Shown here: positions 25,817 through 35,163 of the stretch, piece by piece | How the letters are laid out: each line of letters begins with the position of its first letter | How positions within the stretch are numbered: position 1 is the first letter of the stretch | Origin: JACVRM01 sp963809765 | GTDB lineage: Bacteria; Actinomycetota; Thermoleophilia; Gaiellales; Gaiellaceae | Assembly: GCA_963809765.1 (NCBI GenBank) | Contig: CAWEKT010000001.1 | Coordinates: 1-64,000 of the forward strand | Reading direction: 5' to 3' | DNA: 64,000 nt | The notes under the pieces: model-generated | What the model was told of the DNA's origin: nothing | Seen by the model: only the letters and a program-made list of their open reading frames with translations | Databases searched by the model: none | Translations under genes and position numbers: made by a program

Positions 25817-26269
25817 CTACGCCAACGAGCCGAGCACCACGCCGAGCACCGGGACGGCGATCGTGAGCGCGAAGGCGAGCCAGCCGACGGCGACCAGGCG
25901 CGGGCGGAGCGTCGGAGGCTGACCGGAGCGGATCTGGGCCGCCAGCCGCGGCCCGAGCACGAAGTCGTGGAGGAGCGAGGCGGCGACGAGCAGCGCCACC
26001 GCGGCCATCTTCACCGACAGCACCTCGGCGAACGCGCTCTCCGCGTCGTCGAGCTCGATCGCCGCGAGCGCGAGGCCGGTGACGATCGCCACGGCCATCG
26101 CGCTCCAGCCGATCGGGCGCCAGCGCCGGCCGAGCGAGCGCATCGCGCGCGCGCGCGTCTCGCCCTCGAGCATCCGCACCACCGGCACGCCGACGAAGAC
26201 GAGCGCCACCGTGCCGCCGACCCAGACCGCGGCCGCGAGCAGGTGGACGGCGACGAGCGCGGTCTGCAT
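25817..26269 (-). CDS. CopD-like/DUF4149-type four-helix membrane protein
   Basis: 150 residues with four membrane helices: QTALVAVHLLAAAVWVGGTVA, PIGWSAMAVAIVTGLALAAIE, LSVKMAAVALLVAASLLHDFV and LVAVGWLAFALTIAVPVLGV. HLLAAAVWVGG near the N-terminus and the K in helix 3 match the CopD/YtfE-like copper-resistance membrane family, whose His residues may bind copper or heme. The ATG at 26269 is preferred; longer in-frame extensions overlap the divergent cyclase promoter. The function in this organism is unknown. Confidence 0.72.
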   Translation of the reverse strand: MQTALVAVHLLAAAVWVGGTVALVFVGVPVVRMLEGETRARAMRSLGRRWRPIGWSAMAVAIVTGLALAAIELDDAESAFAEVLSVKMAAVALLVAASLLHDFVLGPRLAAQIRSGQPPTLRPRLVAVGWLAFALTIAVPVLGVVLGSLA

Positions 26270-26388
26270 GGCCGTATTCCAGCAATGCGCGGGAGGGACG
26301 GCGCAGGAAGCCGGGCTTTCGCCGTGTCCGCGAAGCGTCCTGGCCGGTTTGCTGTCCCGCGTGACGGGTGGGACAATCCAGGACTCGG

Positions 26389-29300
26389 ATGGTGGAGCGG
26401 CCACTGAAGGAGGCGGCGAGGGCGCTCCCCGCGGGCACCGTCACGTTTCTGTTCACGGACATCGAAGGCTCGACACGCCTGCTGCGCGAGCTCGGAGACG
26501 ACTACGCAACGGTGCACGCTCGGCACCAACGGCTGCTGCGGGAGGCGTTCGGCCGTCACGGCGGTGTCGAGGTCGACACGCAGGGCGACAGCTTCTTCGT
26601 CGCCTTCGGGGACGCCCGCGCGGCGCTGGCAGCAGCCGAGCAGGCTCAGACGGCGCTCGCCGGCGAGCACTGGCCCAGGCAGACGTCCGTGCGCGTACGC
26701 ATGGGCCTGCACTCGGGCCGTCCGCTCCTCGCCGGCGACCACTACGTGGGCATCGACGTCGTGCGCGGCGCCAGGATCGCGGCCGCCGCCCACGGCGGCC
26801 AGGTGCTCGTCTCGCAGGACACGAGGAACCTCGTCAACGGCGACGGCGAGCTGCCTCTGGCTCTGCGCGAGTTGGGCGCGCACCGTCTCAAGGATCTGCC
26901 CGAGCGGGAGCGGATCTTCCAGCTCGTCATCGCTGGCCTCCCAGCGAGCTTCCCACCCCCGCGCGTGCAGGAGGACGCTGTCGCCTCGGCGCGCCTGCCG
27001 GACTACTCGCTGCCTCCTGCAGACGTGCCCTGTCCGTACAAAGGCCTCGAGCCCTTCCAGCTGGAGGACACCGCCCTCTTCTTCGGCCGCGAGGAGCTCG
27101 TCGCAGAGCTCGCTGCCCGCCTCGAACGGACGCCGATTCTCGCCGTCGTGGGCCCCTCCGGTAGCGGCAAGTCCTCGCTTGTTCGGGCCGGCCTGCTGCC
27201 GGAGCTGACCCGGCAGGCGACGATCATCACCCCAGGCACCGATCCGCTCGCCGAGCTGGCGGCCGCCGGAGACACGGATCTCCTCGTCTGCGACCAGTTC
27301 GAGGAGCTCTTCACGCTCTGCCGCGACGAGGGTGAGAGGAGGTCGTTCATCGACGCTCTGCTCGAGCACGGCGAGGACGGCAGGCAGGTGATCGTCGCCA
27401 TGCGGGCCGACTTCTATGGCTACTGCGCCGCCTACCCCGCGCTCGCCGCCGCGCTGCAAGAGCACCACGTACTCGTCGGGCCCATGTCCGAGGAAGAGGT
27501 GCGGCGGGCGATCGAGCGCCCCGCCGAGCAGGCGGGCTTGCTGCTCGAGCCGGGGCTGGCTGAGGCCATTCTGCGCGACGTCGTCGGCGAGCCGGGAGCG
27601 CTGCCCTTGCTCTCGCACAGCCTGCTCGAAACCTGGAAGCGGCGTAGCGACCGGATGCTGAGCCTGATCGGCTACCTGCAGGCGGGGGGCGTTCACGGGG
27701 CCATCGCCAAGACGGCGCAGACGGTCTACGCGGAGGCCCTGTCTGCGGAACAGCGGGCGCTCGCCCGCGGCATCTTCCTCCGCCTGACCGAGGTGGGCGA
27801 GCACACCGAGCCAACCCGCCGCCGCGCTTCCATCGCCGAGCTGACGCCACGCGCCGGGGAGGCGGCCGCAGTCGAGGAGGTGTTGCGCCTGCTCGCGGAG
27901 GCCCGCCTGATCACGATCGGTGAGGAGACGGTGGAGCTGGCCCACGAGGCGCTGATCGGCCACTGGCCGACTTTGCGCGGTTGGCTGGACGAGGATCGCG
28001 AGGGCAGGGTCCTGCATCGCGGCCTCACTCAGGCGGCGCAGGAGTGGCAGAAGTTGAGCCAGGATCCGGGTGCCCTGTATCGCGGGGCGCGCCTGGCCGG
28101 CGTCTCCGACTGGGCGGCGGGACACGACGACGAGCTGAACGAGCTCGAGCGCGCGTTTCTCGCTGCCAGCCGCCAGGCGGAACTCAACGAGATCGAGACG
28201 ACGCGACGGCGCAATAGCCGCCTGCGCGTGTTGGTCGCTGCGCTGGCCATCCTGCTCGTCGCTGCGGTGGGCGCCGGCGCAGTCGCGCTCGTGCTGCGCG
28301 AGCAGGCGAAGGAGGAGGCACGCATCGCCAAGGCACGCGAGCTCGCGGCCGCCGCACAGGCCAACCTGGACGTCGACCCCGAGCGCAGCATCCTGCTTGC
28401 GATCGAGGCCGTCCAGACAGCTCGACAGCACGGCGCTGGCGGTATTCGCGAAGCCGAACAGATCCTGCATGAGGCGCTTGCGGAGTCGCGTGTGCTGCTC
28501 TCCGTGCCGGGAGTCGGACACGACGTCGACTTTTCGCCCGACGGCAGGAGGTTCGTCGCGGCCGATGCGGACGGCAAGACGGCCTCGGTTCGCGATGCCG
28601 AGAGCGGAGAAGCGCTCCTCAGGCTCACGGGCCATTCCGGCGAGGTTCTCTCCGTCGAGTACAGCCGCGACGGGAAGCTGATCGCGACGGCAAGTGACGA
28701 CGGTGTAGCGATGCTCTGGGACGCCGGCACAGGCAGGGCGATCAGGACGATCGACGCGCGTGTGCGCCGCGTGTTCACCGCCCGATTCAGCCCGGAAGGC
28801 GACAAGCTGGTCACGCTCGGTGGCGACTCCGCGTCGGTGTGGGATGTCGAGAGCGGTCGTCGCCTTGCCAGGATCGGGCGGGTCCTCGGTGGTGCTGCCA
28901 GGAGCTCGACCGGCAACGCCGAGGGAGTCGCGTTCCTTCCCGGGAGCCGCCTGGCAGTGGCACGCGGACCTGAGCGCGCCGACGGAGTCGCGTTGCGTGT
29001 GCTCGACGCGTTGTCGGCCGAGGAGCAACTCGTCGTCGAGTCGGATGGCTCGCTCATCGACGACCTCGATGCGAGCTCGGATGGGTCACTAGTCGCGGTC
29101 GGCGAGAACAGCGGCGAGGTCACGCTATGGCGGCTGCCCGCGGCCCACGCTTTCGACAGAGTCGGTACTCGGCAGGAAGTCTCTGACTTCGCCTTCAGCG
29201 CCGACGGCAGGCTCCTGGCTACGGCGGGACGCGACGGCAGCATCAGGATCTGGGACGTCACGCCCACGGGAGCGCTCGAGCGACACAGCCTGTACGGCCA

Positions 29301-30405
29301 CGTGGGCCCCGTGTCTCGAGTCGCGTTCAGTGGGGACGGAACGCTGCTCGTCTCAAGTGGTGTGGACGGGTACGCGCGCGTGTGGGACGTTTCGCCCTCC
29401 GGTCGTGGGGAGGCACTGACGCTTCCGGGCGCCACGGGTTCGCGCGGGCCGGGGGGCGTCGAGTTCGCGTCGAACGAGCGGATCGTCGCGACGTCGCGCG
29501 TCGAGGGCGATGTTCGGACCTGGGACCTTTCGACACGACAGCTGCTTGCTGCGCGTCCTGGCCTCGCTTGTTCCTCGGCCGAAGTGATGGACACGGACCT
29601 GAGCCCCGATGGCTCCAACCTTGCTACCGGCTGCGCGGACGGCTACGCCTACATCTTCGACCTCGAGACGGGAGAACAGCTCGCATCGCTCTTCGTCGGT
29701 GGCTGGGTGCTAGGCGTCGCCTTCAGCCCCGACGGATCGCGGCTCGCGGCAGCGGGGGATGACGGGAGCGCCCTCATCTTCGACGTCAAGAGCGGTGGTG
29801 AGCTTCGCCAGCTTGCAAGCAAGAGCGCGGGAACATACGAGGGAGAGGACGTCATCCGTGTACACGGCGTCGCGTGGAGTCCCGACGGCGATCGCGTGCT
29901 GGCGATGGGGCTACGCACAACGAGCGTTTGGGACACGCGCACGGGCCGCCTCGTACACGAGTTGCCGGCCGGGGCCGGCGTGTGGGGATCGCGGGCGGCC
30001 TGGACTCGCGACGGCACGAACCTCCTGCTGGGCGGAACGTCCGGAGTCGACATTTGGGATGCCGAAGCCGGAGAGAGAGCTGGCCAACTGGTGACAGGCG
30101 AGACTGGGCCTCTCGCCATAAGCCCCGACGGGCTACTCGTTGCGCTCCTTCTCAATGACAACACCACGAGGATCTGGGACTGGCGAACCGGTGACGAGGT
30201 GCTGACGCTCCCGAGCGGCGGCCAACGGCTCGCCTTCAGTCCCGACGGACGCCTGCTCGCCGTACAGCGGGGGAGCGGGGTTCACGTCTATGCACTCGAC
30301 GTCGATCGGCTGCTCGAGATCGCGCGTAGCCGCGTCACCCGCGCGCTGACCGCCGAGGAGTGCCACGAGTACCTGCACGTCGAGACCTGCCCGCGACGCG
30401 ACTGA
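26389..30405 (+). CDS. Adenylate/guanylate cyclase - STAND NTPase - WD40 signalling protein
   Basis: 1338 residues, uninterrupted. Residues 17-190 are a class III cyclase: FTDIEGSTRLLRELGDDY and DTQGDSFFVAF give the two metal Asp; VVRGARIAAAAHGGQVLVS keeps the transition-state Arg but lacks the usual Asn. Residues 205-590 are an nSTAND1 NTPase: CPYKGLEPFQLEDTALFFGR, Walker A VGPSGSGKSSLVRAGLLP and sensor region DLLVCDQFEELF. A membrane helix (LRVLVAALAILLVAAVGAG, about 613-637) and a helical linker lead to about a dozen WD40 repeats (FSPDGRRF, VAFSPDGSRLAAAGDD, FSADGRLLATAGRDGSIRIWD), probably two propellers. The WD part likely senses a ligand or partner, the STAND switches, and the cyclase or its product reports. 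The start is ATG 26389, or GTG 26368. Confidence 0.88.
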   Translation: MVERPLKEAARALPAGTVTFLFTDIEGSTRLLRELGDDYATVHARHQRLLREAFGRHGGVEVDTQGDSFFVAFGDARAALAAAEQAQTALAGEHWPRQTSVRVRMGLHSGRPLLAGDHYVGIDVVRGARIAAAAHGGQVLVSQDTRNLVNGDGELPLALRELGAHRLKDLPERERIFQLVIAGLPASFPPPRVQEDAVASARLPDYSLPPADVPCPYKGLEPFQLEDTALFFGREELVAELAARLERTPILAVVGPSGSGKSSLVRAGLLPELTRQATIITPGTDPLAELAAAGDTDLLVCDQFEELFTLCRDEGERRSFIDALLEHGEDGRQVIVAMRADFYGYCAAYPALAAALQEHHVLVGPMSEEEVRRAIERPAEQAGLLLEPGLAEAILRDVVGEPGALPLLSHSLLETWKRRSDRMLSLIGYLQAGGVHGAIAKTAQTVYAEALSAEQRALARGIFLRLTEVGEHTEPTRRRASIAELTPRAGEAAAVEEVLRLLAEARLITIGEETVELAHEALIGHWPTLRGWLDEDREGRVLHRGLTQAAQEWQKLSQDPGALYRGARLAGVSDWAAGHDDELNELERAFLAASRQAELNEIETTRRRNSRLRVLVAALAILLVAAVGAGAVALVLREQAKEEARIAKARELAAAAQANLDVDPERSILLAIEAVQTARQHGAGGIREAEQILHEALAESRVLLSVPGVGHDVDFSPDGRRFVAADADGKTASVRDAESGEALLRLTGHSGEVLSVEYSRDGKLIATASDDGVAMLWDAGTGRAIRTIDARVRRVFTARFSPEGDKLVTLGGDSASVWDVESGRRLARIGRVLGGAARSSTGNAEGVAFLPGSRLAVARGPERADGVALRVLDALSAEEQLVVESDGSLIDDLDASSDGSLVAVGENSGEVTLWRLPAAHAFDRVGTRQEVSDFAFSADGRLLATAGRDGSIRIWDVTPTGALERHSLYGHVGPVSRVAFSGDGTLLVSSGVDGYARVWDVSPSGRGEALTLPGATGSRGPGGVEFASNERIVATSRVEGDVRTWDLSTRQLLAARPGLACSSAEVMDTDLSPDGSNLATGCADGYAYIFDLETGEQLASLFVGGWVLGVAFSPDGSRLAAAGDDGSALIFDVKSGGELRQLASKSAGTYEGEDVIRVHGVAWSPDGDRVLAMGLRTTSVWDTRTGRLVHELPAGAGVWGSRAAWTRDGTNLLLGGTSGVDIWDAEAGERAGQLVTGETGPLAISPDGLLVALLLNDNTTRIWDWRTGDEVLTLPSGGQRLAFSPDGRLLAVQRGSGVHVYALDVDRLLEIARSRVTRALTAEECHEYLHVETCPRRD

Positions 30406-30484
30406 TTCGCAATGCGAGCGGCGCTGGAGAAGTGCGCGGATGCGAGGAGAAGCCCGAGCTCGCCCAGCTACGATTTGAGGTCGC

Positions 30485-31060
30485 GTGGACGTCACGGAAG
30501 ACAGCTTCGGGACAGCCGTAATCGACCGCTCCGCCGAGGTGCCGGTCGTCGTCGACTTCTGGGCGGACTGGTGCGGCCCGTGCCGGATGCTGACGCCCGT
30601 GCTGGAGAAGGAGGTCGAGGCCCGCGCGCCCGCCGTCGAGCTGGCCAAGATCGACGTGGACGCCAACCCGACGCTCGCCAACGAATACGACGTGCGGGGC
30701 ATCCCGGCGGTGAAGGCGTTCCGCAACGGCCGGGTCGTGAGCGAGTTCGTGGGCGTGCAGTCGCCGCAGTCGGTCGGCGCCTTCCTGGACGCGCTGACGC
30801 AGCCGAGCGAGGGCGAGCAGCTGCTCGCGCACCTGCGCGAGAGCGGGGAGGAGCCGGAGCTCGTGGCGGCGATCGACGCGGGCGACTACGGGCGCGCGCT
30901 CGAGAGCGTGCTGGCAGAGATCGCCGACGCGCCGCCGGAGCGTCGCGACCAGCTCCGGCAGGTGTCGCTGGCGATCTTCGACGAGCTCGGCCCCGAGCAC
31001 GAGACGACGCTCGCCTACCGGCGCCGGCTGGCAGTCGCTGCTCTTCTAGGCAAGGGTTAG
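30485..31060 (+). CDS. Thioredoxin with TPR-like C-terminal region (CnoX/YbbN-like)
   Basis: 191 residues. Residues 1-105 are a canonical thioredoxin (VVVDFWADWCGPCRMLTP with the WCGPC active site, GIPAVKAFRNG with the cis-Pro). Residues 110-190 are helical (PELVAAIDAGDYGRALESVL) and match the tetratricopeptide tail of YbbN/CnoX holdase co-chaperones, where it is commonly followed by a conserved QVSLAIFDELG-like helix. Acts in the cytoplasm in redox control or chlorine-stress protection of clients. The GTG start lies 80 bases after the cyclase. Ku follows on the same strand. Confidence 0.9.
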   Translation: MDVTEDSFGTAVIDRSAEVPVVVDFWADWCGPCRMLTPVLEKEVEARAPAVELAKIDVDANPTLANEYDVRGIPAVKAFRNGRVVSEFVGVQSPQSVGAFLDALTQPSEGEQLLAHLRESGEEPELVAAIDAGDYGRALESVLAEIADAPPERRDQLRQVSLAIFDELGPEHETTLAYRRRLAVAALLGKG

Positions 31061-31090
31061 CAAAGCCGGCCAGCGGAAATCACCCAGGCG

Positions 31091-31966
31091 ATGCCTCGCG
31101 CACTCTGGACCGGCAACGTCTCCTTCGGCCTCGTCAACGTGCCCGTGCGGCTCTACGGCGCCACGCGCGATCACGACCTGCACTTCCACTACGTCCACGA
31201 GAAGGACGGGAGCCGCATCGGCTACGAGAAGGTGTGCAAGAAGGAGGGCAAGCCCGTCCCGGACGACGAGATCGTCAAGGCCTTCGAGTGGGAAAAGGGC
31301 GAGTGGGTCTACATGACCGACGCAGACTTCGCGGCGGTCGAGGTCGAGGGCACCCGCTCGATCGACATCACCGACTTCGTGCCGCAGGAGGAGATCGACC
31401 CGATCTACTTCGAGCAGTCCTATTACCTGGGCCCCGACCAGGGCGGCGAGCGCGTCTACGCGCTGCTGGTCAAGGCGCTCGAGACCTCGGGGCTCGTCGC
31501 GATCGCCAAGTTCGTCATGCGCGACCGCCAGCATCTCGCCTGCCTCCGCATCCGTGACCGGGCGATCACGCTCGAGCGGATGCACTTCGCGGACGAGGTG
31601 CTCCCCGCAGACGACTTCGCTCCGAGCGGCGTGCGGGTGAGCTCGCAGGAGCTCGAGATGGCGACCGAGCTGGTCGAGCGCTTCCGCGGCTCCTGGAAGC
31701 CGGAGAAGTACAAGGACACGTACCGCGAGCAGCTCTGCGCGCTGATCAAGGCGAAGCGCAAGGGCGAGGAGATCCACGTCGAGCGCGAGCCCGAGCCGGA
31801 GGAGCCGCGTGATCTGATGGAGGCGCTGCGGGCAAGCCTCGAGGCGGCCGGCGGCAGCAAGAGCACGGCCAAGAGCGGCAACCGCTCGCGTCGCTCGAAC
31901 GGCGCCTCGAGCGCAAAGCGCAAGACGACGACGAAGCGTCGCACGAAGAGCTCGACCAAGCGCTGA
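31091..31966 (+). CDS. ku: Non-homologous end-joining protein Ku
   Basis: 291 residues that begin MPRALWTGNVSFGLVNVPVRL, the near-invariant start of bacterial Ku. The Ku core continues through HFHYVHEKDGSRIGYEKVCK, YFEQSYYLGPDQGGERVYAL, LVAIAKFVMRDRQHLACL and MELATELVERF-like helices, and ends in a Lys/Arg/Ser-rich tail (KRKTTTKRRTKSSTKR) that binds DNA in long Ku forms. It forms a homodimeric ring on double-strand break ends and recruits LigD. No ligD is present in the window. Intact. Confidence 0.97.
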   Translation: MPRALWTGNVSFGLVNVPVRLYGATRDHDLHFHYVHEKDGSRIGYEKVCKKEGKPVPDDEIVKAFEWEKGEWVYMTDADFAAVEVEGTRSIDITDFVPQEEIDPIYFEQSYYLGPDQGGERVYALLVKALETSGLVAIAKFVMRDRQHLACLRIRDRAITLERMHFADEVLPADDFAPSGVRVSSQELEMATELVERFRGSWKPEKYKDTYREQLCALIKAKRKGEEIHVEREPEPEEPRDLMEALRASLEAAGGSKSTAKSGNRSRRSNGASSAKRKTTTKRRTKSSTKR

Positions 31967-32008
31967 GGCGTTGTTCAACTGCCGAATCCGGGCTACTTTC
32001 GGGCAGGG

Positions 32009-32972
32009 ATGCGGGGAATGATGCAAGGTGTGCGCTCGTTGCGGGCAGCGTCGGTTCGACGTTGCGCTCGCTGCTCCTGCGGCCGCCGATTCGAGCCAGC
32101 GCCTCGGCGACGTCAACGACAAGAACGCCACGCTCACGGTCAACAGCCGGGTGAGGCGCTCGTCTCGTACACGACGGAAGCGGGCGCAGCGCCGCCACGT
32201 TCTCGTTTGGGGTGCGATTAACGCACGCGAGCCGAATCCTACGATCCCGCAGTCTCGAGTTCCAGGTCGACAACTCGGGCGGCTGGAAGAAGTACCGCCG
32301 GCTCGTCTGGAAGACGTTCCGGAACCGCTGCCGGCGCTATGAAGGCCCGAGGCTCGTGCTACATCATTGCCGCGTGCACGGCGCCCGACGGCTCCTACTG
32401 GGCACTCCAGAGCTGGCAACGGATCCAGCCGATGCGAGGCTTCGCAGCCTTCCGCCCCGCTCACATGAAGTACGAGCTGCACCTGTCGCACTGGTCCGGG
32501 CGCGCTCGGCCGAGCTCGAGGTCTCGCCGAACTGGAGCTTCTCCGGGCGCTGGCAGGGAGTCTTCGGGCGGCTGCGCTACCGCGGAACGCCCGTGTACGG
32601 CTTCCAAGACGCCCCGAGCACCAAGGCGGTACGACCCGTACGCCCGGTTCTTCTACATCGACACGTTCGACTCCGCAGCCGGCCCGGGCTGGAAGCGGGC
32701 ATCGCCGTCGTCACGCGCGTGCCGCAACGGCGCGTTCTGCTACACCTTCGTGCCGCCGACCCGCCGCCACCGGGCTACCCGAGCCCGCCCGGAAGGTGCT
32801 ACCCGCGGCATCGGCAAGCCGGCACCGAGTGACGGTCATGGGACCCGGTGTGACGCCGGACTTGCAGTGGGAGGGCGCGGCGCTTGGCCGCTACGACCGC
32901 GCCGGACAGCATGTACAACCGCCTCTTGGACTCGTACATCGACAGCGACAAGGCTGCGCGCCTGAGCGGTAG
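32009..32972 (+). CDS. Secreted hypothetical protein of a Thermoleophilia-type family, frameshifted
   Basis: Fragments in several frames read in order: ADSSQRLGDVNDKNATLTVNS, GEALVSYTTEAG, HVLVWGAINA, CYIIAACTAPDGSYWALQSW, YELHLSHWSG, LEVSPNWSFSGRWQGVFGR, YRGTPVYGF, DPYARFFYIDTFDSAAGPGW, GAFCYTFVPP, TVMGPGVTPDLQWEG and YNRLLDSYIDSDK, with a last segment GCAPER before TAG. The mature start after an AAADS-like cleavage site and the paired Cys suggest an exported, disulfide-bearing protein. I recognise the pattern from Thermoleophilia hypotheticals but know no function. At least six frame changes occur, so decay or sequence error cannot be told apart here. Confidence 0.6.
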
Positions 32973-33059
32973 GCGCGCTGCCGGCGGCGCCATGGAAACG
33001 GCGCGGACCGTCGCGACGCCTCGAACTAACTGCGCCGCTGCAGCCGCGTCCGAACGGAT

Positions 33060-33433
33060 GTGCGGCTCGTCGTCGCGATCGGCGTTGCGCTGGCCCTGAC
33101 GCTGGGGATCGCCGCGGCAGTCGCGCTGCGAGACGCGACTCGGCCCTGGCGGTCACATGCGAACGGCGAGCAGCGGCTTCCGAGTCATGGGTCTCGAGCA
33201 GGACTTCCCGGTGGGAACGGTCGCCGGATACCGCTCGGCGCGGGACGGCGGCCCCTTCGCACGCGGTTTCCACCTGGTCCGGACCTCCGACGGTTTCCGC
33301 TCGCTCCTCGATCCCTTCGAGTGTGCGCTCCGGTTCGACGCGAACACCCGCACCTTCTGGTGCCCGGCCGTCAAGACACGGTGGTCGCTGAACGGAATGC
33401 AGGTCGGCTTCCCACGGCGAGCCCACCTCCTGA
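33060..33433 (+). CDS. Membrane-anchored Rieske-like domain protein lacking cluster ligands, frameshifted
   Basis: A GTG start is followed by a signal anchor (LVVAIGVALALTLGIAAAVAL). After a frame change near 33155 comes FPVGTVAGYRSARDGGPFARG, then FHLVRTSDGFRSLLDPFECALRFD and FWCPAVKTRWSLNG. The spacing copies a Rieske domain (CTHxxC...CPCHxSxF), but each box keeps only its Cys and lacks the His, so no 2Fe-2S cluster is expected. The frame then runs past the likely end; a second indel would end it at TGA 33431-33433. Reading of the family is tentative. Confidence 0.4.
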
Positions 33434-33570
33434 CCTTTCCGACGAGGTTGACGTCCGACGGCGGGCGACGTGCCGCTTCGGCGTATCTACGGCTGAGGCC
33501 GCGCATCCGAGCCGCGGTACCGAGTCCGTGCGCCCGGGATTCAGCCGCAGGCGCAGTGTCGACGAAGGAC

Positions 33571-33597
33571 GGGTCAGTCCCCTGCGGGGACAGACCC
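33571..33597. terminator. Bidirectional hairpin terminator
   Basis: GGGTCAGTCCCC, loop TGC, GGGGACAGACCC: a 12-base-pair stem with one mismatch, placed between the convergent Rieske-like and coiled-coil genes. A matching half (GGGGACTGACCC) occurs near 39335. Confidence 0.55.
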
Positions 33598-33614
33598 CGC
33601 AGTGACGACGAGCG

Positions 33615-35048
33615 TCATTGCCAGCCGTTGGCGGCGGGCAGTAAGTCCACTTCGCGCCGGCGCAGCTCGGTCTGGAGCTGGCCGACGTAGGCCTCGAGCT
33701 GGCTCTCCTTCGAGCCCAGCCGCTGCTCGAGCTCCGCGACGAACGCCTCGCGGCGCTCCAGCTTCTCGAGGCGAATGTCGTAGTCCACCTCGGCTTTCGC
33801 CTCGCGCAGCTCCAGCGCCTGCTCGCGCTCGTCGAGCTCGTGGACGCGGGCGATCATGTCCGACTCGGCCGACGACGCGCGCGTCTCCAGCTTCTCGACG
33901 CGCTGTCGCTGCGACTCGAGCAGCTGCTCCAGCTCGACCGTGCGCTTCTCGCGCGCCGCGAGCTCCTGCTCACGCGCCTCGAGCGTCCGGCTCGCTTCCT
34001 CGAGCTCCGAGGCCCTCGCCTCGTCTCTGGCGATCTCAGCCACGGCCGACTCGCGGTTCGTCAGCTCGCCCTCACGGCTCGCCAGCTCCGCCTCGCGGCG
34101 CTCGACCTCGGCCAGGCGTGCGTCGACGTTCTGCACGCGCTCGTCGCCCGCAAACGACTGCTCGCGGAGCTCGTCCTCACGCCGGCGCAGCTCGGCCTCA
34201 CGGCCGGCGAGCGCCTCCTCGCGTTCCGCGAAGCGTGACTGGTCGTCGCCGAGCTTCCGCTGCTCGCCTGCAATCTCGGAGCGCCGTGCGGTGAGCTCGC
34301 GCTCCGTCTGGGCGATCGCGCCCTCACGGTTGCGCAGGTCCTGCTCGCGCTGATCGGTGCGCTCGCGCGCCTGCCGTTCGCGGCTCTCCAACTCCTGCTC
34401 CCGGCGGACGAGCTTCTCCTCGCGCCGCTTCGCCCGCTCGAGCTGGTCGGTGAGCTCGCCGCGGCTCTTGCCCGTGCTCCGCTCGCGCTGCTGGAGCTCG
34501 CGCTCGCGGGCCTCGATTTCCTCGCGCCCGCGCGCCAGCTCCTGCTCTCTCGTCGCGAGCTCGCCGGCGAGCTGCGCGGTCCGCTTGCGCTCGGCGGCGA
34601 CTTCCTCCGAGCTGCGCACGACGCGGCGTTCGCGCTCGGCCAGCTCCCGCTCGGCCGTCTCGAAACGGGCCGACCGCTCGCCCAGCTCTGATGCCATGCG
34701 GGCGCTGTTCTGCTCCTCGCCGAGACGCCGCTCGTAGGCCTCGACCTGCTCGGCGAGCGCGGCCCGGAGCTCGCGCTCCTGGTCGCGCGCCTTGGCGAGC
34801 GACTCGCGCAGCTGCTCCACCTCGTCGGACTCGACGGGCTGGGCGGGAACCAACCGGACGTCGACGTTGAATGCGACGTCTGCCCGCTCCTCGGGCGCGA
34901 GCGACGGCAGCGGCTGGAACGAGGGCTCCGACCCCTGACGGCGCCGCAGCTGGGCGCGCAGGCCGGTCCCGAAACCGCGCTCGGTTTCGGTGGCCTCCTC
35001 GGGGGTGGGCGTGGGCTCGTCCGCCATTCGTCCGCTCACGTCATCCAT
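33615..35048 (-). CDS. Long coiled-coil protein, hypothetical
   Basis: 477 residues. After a short acidic Pro/Thr-rich head and an RAQLRRRQG segment, residues 75-465 are almost pure coiled coil of Glu, Arg, Leu and Ala with repeated units such as EQELxxREREL, REEELREQS and LEAREQELAAREKRTVELE. No membrane segment, enzyme motif or ATPase head is present, so it is not an SMC or Rad50. A scaffold, polar-growth (DivIVA/Scy-like) or filament role is conceivable but not shown. The ATG at 35048 has GGAG five bases upstream; a second ATG lies at 35027. Intact and monocistronic. Confidence 0.8.
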   Translation of the reverse strand: MDDVSGRMADEPTPTPEEATETERGFGTGLRAQLRRRQGSEPSFQPLPSLAPEERADVAFNVDVRLVPAQPVESDEVEQLRESLAKARDQERELRAALAEQVEAYERRLGEEQNSARMASELGERSARFETAERELAERERRVVRSSEEVAAERKRTAQLAGELATREQELARGREEIEARERELQQRERSTGKSRGELTDQLERAKRREEKLVRREQELESRERQARERTDQREQDLRNREGAIAQTERELTARRSEIAGEQRKLGDDQSRFAEREEALAGREAELRRREDELREQSFAGDERVQNVDARLAEVERREAELASREGELTNRESAVAEIARDEARASELEEASRTLEAREQELAAREKRTVELEQLLESQRQRVEKLETRASSAESDMIARVHELDEREQALELREAKAEVDYDIRLEKLERREAFVAELEQRLGSKESQLEAYVGQLQTELRRREVDLLPAANGWQ

Positions 35049-35163
35049 CGGGCTCCGAGGAGGAGGGGCGTATCCCTCGGATGGTGGCCGAACGGGCTCA
35101 CCACGCGGGTCTAGGGGGAGAGCGGGCCGCCGCCGCGCGCGGCGGCGGCGGCCCGAGGTGCGG

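Noticed and set aside
26011..29028. A 1005-codon open frame on the minus strand opposite the cyclase-STAND gene
   Set aside because: It is a composition shadow of high-GC coding DNA. Its translation shows no domain, and the plus-strand gene has clear cyclase, NTPase and WD40 motifs.
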